From the IMG/VR virus record IMGVR_UViG_3300045738_002462, positions 1 through 45,490 of that record: a stretch of 45,490 nt of DNA; one strand, 5' to 3'. The notes below the pieces were generated by a model. It did no database searches, was not told where the DNA came from, and saw nothing but the letters and a program-made list of their open reading frames with translations. Shown here piece by piece: positions 36,463 through 44,186 of this stretch. The first letter of the stretch is position 1; the number at the start of each line of letters is the position of its first letter. The DNA is from a virus. Made by a program: the position numbers and the translations under genes.

Positions 36463-36506
36463 ATGTACTTTTGGTTCTTGACTAGTGTACTTACGGTTCA
36501 TATTCT
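36463..36506 (+). promoter_or_regulatory. PL-like promoter with two CI operators
   Basis: Operators ATGTACTTTTGGTTCTT (36463-36479) and GTGTACTTACGGTTCAT (36485-36501), 22 bp apart, share the motif of the cro/cI operators. Promoter: TTGACT (36478-36483), 17 bp, TATTCT (36501-36506). The second operator fills the spacer, so bound CI would shut it. It drives the long plus-strand operon to 45490. Confidence 0.75.
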
Positions 36507-36544
36507 AAACCCATCAACACGGACAACCCGCAGGGGAGCGAACC

Positions 36545-37003
36545 ATGAACGCACATCAAGCCGCGAGCGATTGGGACTACCAGGATGCACTCCATCCGCA
36601 GCGTGCCGCCTACGACGCATGGTGCGAGGCGTATCTGGTCGAGGCGCTGAAGTCGGACGAGATCGAGACCGCGTTCAGCGCCCAGGATCGCCTGGAATCC
36701 GAGTTCGACGCGCTGGTGCTGTTCCTGGCCTTCGGCGCCGCCGAGTTCCGCCCGCTGTGCCTGAGCGAGTTCCGCCGGCAGACGTTCGGCATGAGCCGGG
36801 ACCAACTGCAGGACGCGCTGGCCGACGGCGAGATCGATCCGGTGGAGATTGTGCGCCTCGCGGTGTTCGCCGGTGACGACGCTCGCCGGACCTGGGCGCC
36901 GCATGTTCGGCAGGCCATGGACGGCTTCCACGACGCCGTGATGAAGGCCGCGCCGACCTGGGGCTGGGTGGAGACGATTTTTGAGCGGAGGAATGAGCCG
37001 TGA
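36545..37003 (+). CDS. hypothetical protein, first gene of the PL operon
   Basis: 152 residues, acidic, Trp-rich, not recognised (WDYQDALHPQRAAYDAWCEAYLVEALKSDEIETAF; RQTFGMSRDQLQDALADGEIDPVEIVRLAVF). A ribosome site GGGGAGCG precedes the ATG. The stop overlaps the next start as TGATG. In lambda the first gene from PL encodes the antiterminator N; nothing here (no Arg-rich helix) supports N, so the function stays open. Confidence 0.7.
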   Translation: MNAHQAASDWDYQDALHPQRAAYDAWCEAYLVEALKSDEIETAFSAQDRLESEFDALVLFLAFGAAEFRPLCLSEFRRQTFGMSRDQLQDALADGEIDPVEIVRLAVFAGDDARRTWAPHVRQAMDGFHDAVMKAAPTWGWVETIFERRNEP

Positions 37004-37209
37004 TGAACCGACGCATCAAGCAGATCGACGAGAAGCTGGACCTGATCCGCTTCGAGGAAGGCGACAAGGCGTTCTACTGCCTCGTCGAGTGCGGCAGAAC
37101 CATGGTGCTGGGCGATACGCCCGCCGAGGCTCGCCAGCGCCTTGCCGCCATCACCCACGGCATAGCCGAACTGGAAGGCACACACATTACTGCGGAGGCG
37201 GTGTCATGA
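37003..37209 (+). CDS. small hypothetical protein
   Basis: 68 residues; a basic start (MNRRIKQIDEKLDLIRFEEGDKAFYCLVECGRT) and a short helical end. A GTG one codon earlier is also in frame. Not recognised. It is translationally coupled on both sides and so belongs to the same operon. Confidence 0.6.
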   Translation: MNRRIKQIDEKLDLIRFEEGDKAFYCLVECGRTMVLGDTPAEARQRLAAITHGIAELEGTHITAEAVS

Positions 37210-37733
37210 GCGAGATTGATTGGAGCAAGGCGCCGGAGGGTGCGACGCACTTTGACCCTAATGATGATGTCGGGCTGCCGTGGATGCGGCTCCAACAAGG
37301 TCGATGGCGTGCATTTGACGAAGAATACCAGTGCTGGACTGCGCCGATGGATGAAGACGATTCATTCATCAGAAACAACGATGGCGCCCAGTGCATCCCC
37401 CGCCCCAGCCAATGGCGCGGCCCCGAGGATGGCCTGCCGCCGGTCGGGACGGTGTGTGAGGCGCGCCATCATGGTGGATGGGCTGAGTGCGAAATTATCG
37501 CGCACGTTCGCGCACCTGAAAATCGTATCGAAGCCGTTTATCAGGCAGCTGATGATTGGGACTGGCTGTCGTCACCGAGCAATTTCCGCCCCATCAAATC
37601 CGACAAGGAGCGGGCGGTGGAGGCGGCCTTGGCCCAGGACTGCGACCCGCGCGATGGGATGCTGAGCCGTCATGACTTCTGTGCGCGCCTCTACGACGCC
37701 GGCCTTCTCCGCCTGCCGGAGGAGCAGTCATGA
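37206..37733 (+). CDS. hypothetical protein
   Basis: 175 residues. MSEIDWSKAPEGATHFDPN opens a module common in phage early proteins (predicted to bind substrate-like surfaces), followed by VGTVCEARHHGGWAECEI and a C-terminal helical segment (ERAVEAALAQDCDPRDGMLSRHDFCARLYDAGLL). No enzymatic motif seen. Its ATG overlaps the previous stop. Function unknown. Confidence 0.65.
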   Translation: MSEIDWSKAPEGATHFDPNDDVGLPWMRLQQGRWRAFDEEYQCWTAPMDEDDSFIRNNDGAQCIPRPSQWRGPEDGLPPVGTVCEARHHGGWAECEIIAHVRAPENRIEAVYQAADDWDWLSSPSNFRPIKSDKERAVEAALAQDCDPRDGMLSRHDFCARLYDAGLLRLPEEQS

Positions 37734-37939
37734 ACAATTACAGCTTTGGCGAAATTCTGATGAGCGCCACCACGATCATCGCGTTTGTTGCCCTGATGAC
37801 AGTCCTTGGTGAGCAGGACTACCAAGACGCGCTGGCCGAGGAACGCGCCACCTGCCTGATGGTGGCACAGGGCCACTGGCCGGCAGAGACAGCAGAGGGC
37901 TACGACTGCCCGAAACGGATAGCAAGGAGCGAGTTATGA
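37730..37939 (+). CDS. small membrane-anchored protein
   Basis: 69 residues with one N-terminal membrane segment (ILMSATTIIAFVALMTVL) and an acidic soluble part with two Cys. Its start and end both overlap neighbours by 4 bp. No family recognised; it may be a membrane factor of early infection. Confidence 0.6.
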   Translation: MNNYSFGEILMSATTIIAFVALMTVLGEQDYQDALAEERATCLMVAQGHWPAETAEGYDCPKRIARSEL

Positions 37940-38259
37940 GTGAGTTCAAGGGAACGCCAGGGCCGTGGGTGGTTGGCTGTTCAAGCCCTACTCGCGCCGA
38001 GGTTAACACTGCCAATTCAAGTATTGCTGATGTGTGGAACCTGCACCGTGATGTCAACCACGTTGCCAACGCCCACCTGATAGCTGCCGCGCCGGAGCTT
38101 CTGGAGGCGTTGCAGGCATTCGATGCAAGTGCCGACCTTTGGCTGCCAGCCAACGTAGGCGAAGACCGTGTACACGAAGCCGAGGCGCTGCACCAACTCA
38201 GGCACAAGGCTTCCGCCGCCATCGCCAAAGCACTGAACACCGATACGACAGAGCGCTGA
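37936..38259 (+). CDS. conserved phage early protein
   Basis: 107 residues. FKGTPGPWVV and ANAHLIAAAPELLEALQAF are typical of a small, frequent phage protein family of unknown function. The C-terminal part is helical (HEAEALHQLRHKASAAIAKAL). It ends before a hairpin that separates it from the recombination genes. Confidence 0.7.
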   Translation: MSEFKGTPGPWVVGCSSPTRAEVNTANSSIADVWNLHRDVNHVANAHLIAAAPELLEALQAFDASADLWLPANVGEDRVHEAEALHQLRHKASAAIAKALNTDTTER

Positions 38260-38269
38260 TCTGTTGTTT

Positions 38270-38291
38270 GCCCCTCCGGGGGCCTTTTATT
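38270..38291 (+). terminator. weak terminator or attenuator before erf
   Basis: GCCCC (38270-38274) with GGGGC (38279-38283), loop TCCG, followed by CTTTTATT. The stem is only five pairs, so partial termination is likely, lowering expression of the recombination genes unless polymerase is modified. Confidence 0.5.
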
Positions 38292-38306
38292 CGATAGGAG
38301 CACGAC

Positions 38307-38888
38307 ATGGAAACCAGCAGCGAAATTAACGAGATTGCAACCGCCCTGGCGTCTGCCCAGATGGAAATCGAGAACGCCAGCAAAAACAGTGCGAACCCGC
38401 ATTTCCGCAGCAAATACGCCGACCTTGCCGAGGTGCTGAACACGGTGCGCCCGGTATTCGCCAAGCATGGCATCGCGATCATTCAATCCCCTGAATACGG
38501 CGACGGCGTAGCCCATGTGCAAACCACTCTGGCCCATAAGTCCGGCCAGTGGATGCGCTGCGACACCAGCGCGCCGGTGACAAAGCAGGACGCCCAGGGC
38601 ATCGGCAGCGCGATCACCTACTGCCGCCGCTATGGCCTGGCCGCGATGGCTGGCGTTGCCCAGGAAGACGATGACGCCAATAGCGCCGTGGCCGGTCCCG
38701 GTCGTGCTCGCCAGCAGCCCCGCAAGCCCAGCGAGAAGGATCTGCAAGTGGCCCGCGACACCCTGGAGGGGTGCTCCACGGTGGAAGAGTTGCGCGAGAC
38801 GTTTAAAGGGCTCCCCGAGCACGTCCGCGAGGCGATGAAGGGCGAAGCAACCGAAATGAGCAAGAAACTGGAAGGAGAGGCGGCATGA
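38307..38888 (+). CDS. erf: Erf-type single-strand annealing protein
   Basis: 193 residues. KNSANPHFRSKYADLAEVLNTVRPVFAKHGIAIIQSPE and GIGSAITYCRRYGLAAMAGVAQEDDDAN are the hallmark parts of the ERF family. The C-terminal 60 residues form a helical tail. ERF anneals complementary strands for phage recombination and circularisation, with the exonuclease next to it. A ribosome site GGAGCAC precedes the start. The next gene overlaps by 4 bp. Confidence 0.9.
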   Translation: METSSEINEIATALASAQMEIENASKNSANPHFRSKYADLAEVLNTVRPVFAKHGIAIIQSPEYGDGVAHVQTTLAHKSGQWMRCDTSAPVTKQDAQGIGSAITYCRRYGLAAMAGVAQEDDDANSAVAGPGRARQQPRKPSEKDLQVARDTLEGCSTVEELRETFKGLPEHVREAMKGEATEMSKKLEGEAA

Positions 38889-39748
38889 CGATGATTCAAG
38901 GCTCTGATGAATGGCTGGAGTACCGCTCCAGCCGACTGAACGCCAGCGAAGCCGGGGCGGTAATGGGAGTTAATCCCTGGTTCCCGCGCAACCCCGCCGA
39001 GTTGTTCGACCTGAAAACCGGCGCGAAGACTGTCGAGGAAAACCCGGCCATGCGTCGCGGCACGGAGTTGGAGCCCGAAGCCCGCGCTGCCGCCCAGGAG
39101 GTTCTGGGTGAACAGTTCACCCCGGCGGTGCGCCAGCGGGAACGCTATTCGGCAAGCCTCGACGGCGAGGATTTTGATGGCGCCACTGCCCTGGAAATCA
39201 AATGCCCGATGCGCACCGACAGCAAGCTGTTTCGCATTTTGGACGGCAAGGGCCTGAAAGAGGTGGCGCCGCACTACTGGTGGCAGTTGGTGCATCAGCA
39301 GTACGTCGCCGGTTTCGGGCTGGTCTATTTCTGCGCCTACCACCCGGACCAGGGCATCAGCGTGGTAAAGATCGGCGCCGACGAACTCATTGCCGACCGT
39401 GACGCACTGGTCGCCGCGTGGGAGGCGTTCGCCAAAAGCCTGGATAGCGGCGAGCGGCCGGAGTCCGACGAGATCGAGGACGACAGTGAAGAGATGGCCG
39501 CCATGGTCGAGACCTACCGATCCGCAAAGGAGAGGGCCGACGAAGCCGCGAGCGTTCTGAAAGAGGCTGATAAGGCGCTCAAGGAGCGAGCCAAGGCAAC
39601 CGGCGCCCGCAAGCTGTCCGGGCATGGGCTCCAGGTCATCCGTGCTGAGCGCAAGGGCAGCGTCCAGTACGACAAGATTCCTGAGCTGGATGGCGTGGAC
39701 CTGGATCGCTACCGCAAGAAATCCAGCGTCGTCTACAGCATTCGTTAA
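38885..39748 (+). CDS. YqaJ-type exonuclease (lambda Exo family)
   Basis: 287 residues. GSDEWLEYRSSRLNASEAGAVMGVNPW at the start, PAMRRGTELEPEARAAAQEVLG, then catalytic FDGATALEIKCPM (D...E-x-K) and YWWQLVHQQYVAGFG. The C-terminal 100 residues include a coiled coil (AKERADEAASVLKEADKALKERAK region). It should resect 5' ends so that the annealing protein can act. Coupled to the annealing gene. Confidence 0.9.
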   Translation: MTMIQGSDEWLEYRSSRLNASEAGAVMGVNPWFPRNPAELFDLKTGAKTVEENPAMRRGTELEPEARAAAQEVLGEQFTPAVRQRERYSASLDGEDFDGATALEIKCPMRTDSKLFRILDGKGLKEVAPHYWWQLVHQQYVAGFGLVYFCAYHPDQGISVVKIGADELIADRDALVAAWEAFAKSLDSGERPESDEIEDDSEEMAAMVETYRSAKERADEAASVLKEADKALKERAKATGARKLSGHGLQVIRAERKGSVQYDKIPELDGVDLDRYRKKSSVVYSIR

Positions 39749-39815
39749 CCGGCGCTCACCGGGGAGTGGCGGGCCTTACCCGCCCCCTTCGGGGGAACTG
39801 ACAACGGAGAGAGAT

Positions 39816-40115
39816 ATGGACGACATAGAGCGCATTGACCAAATGATGGCCCTGCTCCGCGCCATGAAGTCGAACAAAAAGAAGATGGCAAAACTGAGTG
39901 ATATTGATTGCACGACGCTGACACCTAAAGCGGCCAATAAGCGGAGTGCTGACGCGGACTGGCTGGGCATGGACATCATCCGGCAACAGCACCAACTCCA
40001 TGCCCTCGCTGTTGAGCTGGGGTTTGCAGATCGCCGTGACAGATATGACCAAATTGAGCTTCGCGACGGCTGGCATCGCTATCACTTTCAACCGCCTGAG
40101 CCTTTTTCGGCATAA
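39816..40115 (+). CDS. hypothetical protein
   Basis: 99 residues, basic N-terminal helix (MDDIERIDQMMALLRAMKSNKKKMAKLSDIDC), His-rich middle, and Trp/Tyr-rich end. Not recognised. GGAGAGAG precedes the ATG by six bases. The 67 bases before it contain a CCCCC-TTC-GGGGG hairpin but no T run. It lies between exonuclease and SSB and probably belongs to the same transcript. Confidence 0.65.
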   Translation: MDDIERIDQMMALLRAMKSNKKKMAKLSDIDCTTLTPKAANKRSADADWLGMDIIRQQHQLHALAVELGFADRRDRYDQIELRDGWHRYHFQPPEPFSA

Positions 40116-40125
40116 CGGAGAGACC

Positions 40126-40518
40126 ATGAACATTCTGACCTTCACAACACGATTCGGCCAAGACGCCCAGGTGCGCCACACGGCGGCCGGCAATGCCGTG
40201 ACCACCGTTCGCTGCCCCGTCGAATCCGGCTACGGCAGCAACAAACACACATCCTGGGTCACCGTCGTGATATTCGCCGAGCGCGGCGAGAAGCTGGCGC
40301 CCCATATTTTAAAGGGCGGCAAGGCCACGATCACCGGTGAACTCAAAATCCGAGAGTTTGAGTCGAACGGCGCGAAGCGCCTGGCAGTCGAGGTTCTGAT
40401 GCGCGACATCGAGTTGCAGGGCGAGCCGCGCCAGGCCGGTCAGAGCCACGAGCCGGCCGGCACCGGCCAGCAGTCCGGCCCCGTGGATGATTTTGACGAT
40501 AGCTCGATCCCGTTCTGA
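40126..40518 (+). CDS. ssb: single-stranded DNA-binding protein
   Basis: 130 residues, OB fold: NILTFTTRFGQDAQVRHTAAGNAVTTVRCPVE, SWVTVVIFAERGEKLAPHILKGGKATITGELKIREFESN, and the acidic C-terminal tail DDFDDSSIPF that binds partner proteins. Start ATG at 40126 with GGAGAG upstream; the longer reading overlaps the previous gene. It works with the annealase and exonuclease. Confidence 0.9.
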   Translation: MNILTFTTRFGQDAQVRHTAAGNAVTTVRCPVESGYGSNKHTSWVTVVIFAERGEKLAPHILKGGKATITGELKIREFESNGAKRLAVEVLMRDIELQGEPRQAGQSHEPAGTGQQSGPVDDFDDSSIPF

Positions 40519-40528
40519 GGAGCCACTC

Positions 40529-40822
40529 ATGATCCGCTACGCACTGCTACTGCTCCCCTGCGCCGCCCTGGCTGACCCGACGATCTACGTTCAGGGCGGG
40601 ATGGGCTACCAGATCGGCATGGAGGAGAAAGCCATCATCCGGGGCCAGGAGTACCGGGCCGAGATTTACACCGCCCTGCCCGACTGGATAGCCGACGTTC
40701 AGGTAGGCGTGGAGTACCGCAATTTCTACCTGCAGGGCCAGCACGTCAGCAGTGTGGAGACGGGCCAGGACCATGGGTTCAACGTCATCAGCGCCGGTTA
40801 CCGGTGGGAATTCGAGTTTTAG
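40529..40822 (+). CDS. exported small protein
   Basis: 97 residues with a cleavable signal peptide (MIRYALLLLPCAALA, cut before DP). The mature part is 80 residues of alternating strands (YVQGGMGYQIG, DVQVGVEYRNFYLQGQ) and ends in Phe (YRWEFEF), the last-residue pattern of outer-membrane barrels, though it is short. GAGG lies upstream. An exported protein is unusual in an early recombination operon. A role in surface change or exclusion is possible but not shown. Confidence 0.65.
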   Translation: MIRYALLLLPCAALADPTIYVQGGMGYQIGMEEKAIIRGQEYRAEIYTALPDWIADVQVGVEYRNFYLQGQHVSSVETGQDHGFNVISAGYRWEFEF

Positions 40823-40831
40823 GAGATCGCA

Positions 40832-41836
40832 ATGACTGAGCAGCAGAGAGCATTTAACCCGGATCGTGCGGCGATGGAGGCAGTGTCGTCCATCCAGGCC
40901 ATTATGGCGATAGGGAAGTTTGGCGCCCAGAAATCAGCGCAGATTCAGGACATCATCGCCGACACCATCCGCGCCGCCCTCTCCCATGCCGAGTGGGAGG
41001 CGCAGCCGGATTACGTCCTGGATGCCCTGGACAATCTGATACATGACAACTATGAGCGCAGCTACCGTGGCGCCAAAAATCGGCAAGACGACGCCGAACT
41101 AATCCGCTGCGCTCTGCGCCGATCCCACCCCGCGCCCCAGGTGGCGGTGCCGGAGAAGGTTCGTGAGTTGATCGGTGCTGTGCGCTCGGTAAACCGGTCC
41201 CGACAACACTCAATCCATATTGAAGGCGACGACGAACCCTGCTTCTGGCAGCGCGCCGAATGGGTTCGTTATGTTCTGGAACTGGCTGACGAGGCCGAAC
41301 AAACCATCACCGCCGCCCCCACCGCGCCCGCCGGGGAGCCGGAATGCTGCCGTAGCCAGCCCTGCAAGCGCCCTGGCACCGGACCTTGTGACATGCCCGC
41401 AGCCCAACAACCTGTAAGCGATCCTGATGGGTTGCCGGAATCCCCGCGCCCGATGTCCGCCGCGCCGCGTGACGGCTCCATGATTCGCCTGCTGGTCCAG
41501 TTTACCGAGAACGGCGTTAATGACGGGTTTGACTCGGGGCCTGCCTGGACCATCGGGGCGAACACCTACGACGATTCCGGCGACGACGAATGGCACATTG
41601 CCGGCTGGGACTGGCAGCAGGACTGTTTCACTGCCGGTGAAGGCGAGCCCCTTGGATGGCTACCAATGCTGTCCGCCCCCGCCCCGGATGAGCGGGAGAT
41701 AGCGGCCAAGGCGATCAATGACGCCGCCCAATACGCCCAGGACTGGATAGAAAAACAGGGCGCCGTGACGCCGGAATCCGCCGCCGCGCTGGACGCGGTG
41801 CAAGCCTACTCTAATTCCCTGGAGAAGAAATCATGA
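40832..41836 (+). CDS. hypothetical protein, multi-part
   Basis: 334 residues. An N-terminal helical part (AMEAVSSIQAIMAIGKFGAQKSAQIQDIIADTIRAAL), a Pro/Ala/Cys-rich linker near residue 160-200, then a small module PRPMSAAPRDGSMIRLLVQFTENG... ending GWLPMLSAPAPDEREIAAKAI. That last module is widespread in phage early proteins without a known function. No catalytic motif seen. It may be a fusion of several small modules. Confidence 0.65.
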   Translation: MTEQQRAFNPDRAAMEAVSSIQAIMAIGKFGAQKSAQIQDIIADTIRAALSHAEWEAQPDYVLDALDNLIHDNYERSYRGAKNRQDDAELIRCALRRSHPAPQVAVPEKVRELIGAVRSVNRSRQHSIHIEGDDEPCFWQRAEWVRYVLELADEAEQTITAAPTAPAGEPECCRSQPCKRPGTGPCDMPAAQQPVSDPDGLPESPRPMSAAPRDGSMIRLLVQFTENGVNDGFDSGPAWTIGANTYDDSGDDEWHIAGWDWQQDCFTAGEGEPLGWLPMLSAPAPDEREIAAKAINDAAQYAQDWIEKQGAVTPESAAALDAVQAYSNSLEKKS

Positions 41837-42069
41837 GCGTTATCACCTACTGCGATGCCTGCCGGAAAGAAGCCGGCACTCATAAACGCCGCGTCGAGAT
41901 GCGTTCCCACATCGGCCACACCGGCGACATGGAGTATTACCCTCCGGTCGGCCATTTCCAGTATTTCGACCTGTGCAATACCTGTTCCAACATCGTAGAG
42001 ACGGCAGCGTATGACGCCATCTTGCAACTCCGCGCCAAGAAGGAGGCAGGCCGCCATGATTCACCTTAA
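41833..42069 (+). CDS. small cysteine-pair protein
   Basis: 78 residues with two Cys pairs (CDACRKEAG and CNTCSN), probably a zinc site. The middle has HFQYFDL. It overlaps the previous gene by 4 bp and the next by 14 bp. No family recognised; a zinc-binding accessory of DNA metabolism is plausible. Confidence 0.65.
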   Translation: MSVITYCDACRKEAGTHKRRVEMRSHIGHTGDMEYYPPVGHFQYFDLCNTCSNIVETAAYDAILQLRAKKEAGRHDSP

Positions 42070-42235
42070 CCCGGAAACCCTGAGCCCCGAGGACGTGCCG
42101 CTTTGTCCGCTCTGCGATCAACCGATTTGGAATTACGAGCAAGGCGCCGTGATTTCGTCGGGAGACACCAAGTGCATGGCCCACCAGGACTGCACCGAGG
42201 AAGCCCTGGCCGACGAGGAGCACCCCAATGACTGA
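42056..42235 (+). CDS. small zinc-finger-like protein
   Basis: 59 residues with a treble-clef-like set (CPLCDQPIW, CMAHQDC). The ATG at 42056 has GGAGGCAGG upstream in the previous gene. It overlaps the TnpB-like gene by 8 bp, the ATG of which is read in another frame. Function unknown. Confidence 0.6.
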   Translation: MIHLNPETLSPEDVPLCPLCDQPIWNYEQGAVISSGDTKCMAHQDCTEEALADEEHPND

Positions 42236-43289
42236 GCGCAAAGTCACGAAGACCCTCAAGGTCCGGATTCGCGACAAGCACGCGAAAGCTTTGAGGGATC
42301 AGGCGGCATCGGTGAATTTCGTCTGGAACTACGTGAACGAGCTCAGCTCACGCTCAATCCGTGAGCGGGGGACCTTCTTGTCTGCTTACGACATACAGAA
42401 GTACACCGGCGGGGCCGCCAAGGAGCTCGGCCTCCACAGCCATACGGTCCAGGAGGTCAGCAGGGAGTACGCCACGCGACGCAAGCAGTTTAGGAGGGGC
42501 CGCCTGGCATGGCGCAAGTCCCGAGGCGTGCGCCGGTCGCTTGGCTGGGTGCCTTTCAAGTCGGGGGCGGCTAAGTGGAAGAGCGGACAGGTGTTCTTTA
42601 ATGGTCAGCACTTCCAGGTGTGGGACAGCTTTGGCCTGAGTCAGTACAAGTTTCGATCCGGCTGTTTCAACGAAGACGCCCGAGGTCGCTGGTACTTCAA
42701 TGTGGTGGTCGAGGTCGATGCCCAGCCATCTGCTGGCGAAGGCGCTGTCGGCATCGACCTGGGCCTGAAGGATGTGGCGACCTGTAGTGACGGCGCGAAG
42801 CTGGAAAATGGTCGATTCTACCGCGACCTAGAAGACAAGCTGGCCATTGCTCAGCGGGCGGGCAAAAAGCGTCGAGTGAGATCAATACACGCCAAGATCA
42901 GTAACCGGCGCAAGGATGCGCTGCACAAATTCTCCCGCCATCTGGTTGATAGGCATGAGGAAATCTATGTGGGCGACGTGTCGCCCTCTAAACTTGCCAA
43001 GACTCGCATGGCCAAATCGGTAATGGATGCCGGATGGGGCCAGTTGAAAACGATGCTGGAATACAAATGCGATCACGCAGGCATTGTCTTCAAAGAGGTC
43101 GGCGAGGCGTACACCACCCAAACCTGTTCTGCATGTGGCGCTTTGCCACCGCAGAGGCCGAAAGGTATCGCAGGGCTTGGAATAAGGGAGTGGACCTGTG
43201 AGTGCGGTGTGACTCACGACCGCGACATCAACGCGGCCAAGAACATTCTCGCGGCCGGGCATGGCCGTCCTGCGGAGGGAATCTCATGA
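42228..43289 (+). CDS. TnpB-like RuvC protein within the phage operon
   Basis: 353 residues. RuvC-I Asp is D177 (GIDLGLKD). The usual RuvC-II Glu (VxxE-DL) is replaced: the sequence reads EIYVGDVSPSK with G249. A Glu-rich FKEVGEAYTTQTCSACG (E290, E293) lies further on, as in TnpB groups with a rearranged site. The zinc ribbon has C300, C303 and C324, C326, then RuvC-III HDRDIN with D333. No TnpA is nearby and no element ends were found. It overlaps genes on both sides (8 bp and 4 bp), so it looks fixed in the operon rather than freshly inserted. Confidence 0.8.
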   Translation: MTERKVTKTLKVRIRDKHAKALRDQAASVNFVWNYVNELSSRSIRERGTFLSAYDIQKYTGGAAKELGLHSHTVQEVSREYATRRKQFRRGRLAWRKSRGVRRSLGWVPFKSGAAKWKSGQVFFNGQHFQVWDSFGLSQYKFRSGCFNEDARGRWYFNVVVEVDAQPSAGEGAVGIDLGLKDVATCSDGAKLENGRFYRDLEDKLAIAQRAGKKRRVRSIHAKISNRRKDALHKFSRHLVDRHEEIYVGDVSPSKLAKTRMAKSVMDAGWGQLKTMLEYKCDHAGIVFKEVGEAYTTQTCSACGALPPQRPKGIAGLGIREWTCECGVTHDRDINAAKNILAAGHGRPAEGIS

Positions 43290-43498
43290 AGAGAGTAGAT
43301 GCCAATGAGCGCACAGACCGCGAGGCTCGACCGAACATGACCATGGAGCAGCATGTGGAAATGATTGGCCGTCAGGATGCGATGAACGGGAAGCCCTGCC
43401 GGCCCAGCGCCTACGGAGCGCTCGCCGGATCAGCGTGGGAGACCTGGTACACCAGAGGATGGAGCGCTGCCGCCATGGCAGAGGGAGGGGAGCAATGA
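43286..43498 (+). CDS. RMF/CrpP-like small protein
   Basis: 70 residues. The end, GRQDAMNGKPCRPSAYGALAGSAWETWYTRGW, has the G...DA...G...C..........W..GW form shared by ribosome modulation factor and CrpP-type small proteins. It may bind ribosomes or act as a phage accessory; similarity is weak. Start ATG at 43286 overlaps the TnpB-like stop. Confidence 0.55.
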   Translation: MKRVDANERTDREARPNMTMEQHVEMIGRQDAMNGKPCRPSAYGALAGSAWETWYTRGWSAAAMAEGGEQ

Positions 43499-43695
43499 AG
43501 GGCGATCAGGCATCAGCGAACAACCCCTGGCCAAGCCGCATATGGCTGGCCGGAGAAACCCACGAAAAGCGCCGGTCTTCCGCGAAGGAGCCCGGCTCCG
43601 TTGCATACGTCAGGGCTGACGAGTACGACGAGCTGCTGGCGTGGGTCGAATCCAACATGCCGGAGCCCCACCAGGGGCGCGGGGGTGGCGAGTGA
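43495..43695 (+). CDS. small hypothetical protein
   Basis: 66 residues; mostly polar with WPSRIWLAGETHEKRRSSA and a C-terminal acidic DEYDELLAWVE. Unrecognised. GGAGGGGAG precedes the start, which overlaps the previous stop. Part of the operon run before the excisionase-like gene. Confidence 0.55.
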   Translation: MKGDQASANNPWPSRIWLAGETHEKRRSSAKEPGSVAYVRADEYDELLAWVESNMPEPHQGRGGGE

Positions 43696-43928
43696 AACTC
43701 AGATACGAATGGTACGCGAACTCCACGGCGCCCGATGATCGCTCCGGCCATGCCTGTTTCCACGTGCCAGGGCATGGGTCAGCAACTGTCGCCCTCGATG
43801 ATGACCACGCAGGCGCGGCTCTGGCCCGACTGATTGATGCAGCATACGAGGCCGGACAGCACGCCGAGCGGCTGTGGTGGTCCGAAACCATGCAAGCGCT
43901 GGCCGGCCAGCGCGGCAGGGAGGAATGA
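43692..43928 (+). CDS. small hypothetical protein, GTG start
   Basis: 78 residues starting at GTG 43692, which overlaps the previous stop (GTGA); no ATG fits. Features: KLRYEWYANSTAPDDRSGHACF and a helical end (LARLIDAAYEAGQHAERLWWSETMQALAGQ). Unrecognised. Confidence 0.6.
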   Translation: MKLRYEWYANSTAPDDRSGHACFHVPGHGSATVALDDDHAGAALARLIDAAYEAGQHAERLWWSETMQALAGQRGREE

Positions 43929-44185
43929 TGGGCAAATACCTGGACCTCTACGACGTGACCGCCGGGAACCCGGTGGCTGAAAGGGAATTGGCGGAGATGC
44001 GGGAGCGCATGGCAGCTCTGGAAACAGCGCTCGCCAAAGCCGCCGACATGCTCGAAATCTACGCCGTCAAGGTGGATGGCGAATGGGGCGATTGCCGGGA
44101 TGCCGGCCAGCTTTATGCCGATGGCGAAATGCCGGAGGCACTGACGGAGGCACGTGCCCTGCTCACCCAGGAGGAAGGAGGCTGA
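43928..44185 (+). CDS. small coiled-coil protein
   Basis: 85 residues with a heptad-like helix (ERELAEMRERMAALETALAKAADMLEIY) and an acidic end. The ATG at 43928 overlaps the previous stop (TGATG) with GGAGG four bases ahead; the ATG one codon before is the alternative. Function unknown; a small operon accessory. Confidence 0.6.
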   Translation: MGKYLDLYDVTAGNPVAERELAEMRERMAALETALAKAADMLEIYAVKVDGEWGDCRDAGQLYADGEMPEALTEARALLTQEEGG

Positions 44186-44186
44186 A

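Noticed and set aside
37776-39625. long minus-strand frames opposite the Erf and exonuclease genes
   Set aside because: The plus-strand genes have clear families and coupling; the opposite frames have none.
39783-39795. CCCCC-TTC-GGGGG hairpin as a terminator
   Set aside because: No T run follows and a coupled gene continues directly behind it.
42228-43289. intact IS200/IS605-type insertion sequence
   Set aside because: No TnpA, no hairpin ends and no interruption of a gene could be seen; the neighbours are tightly overlapped.
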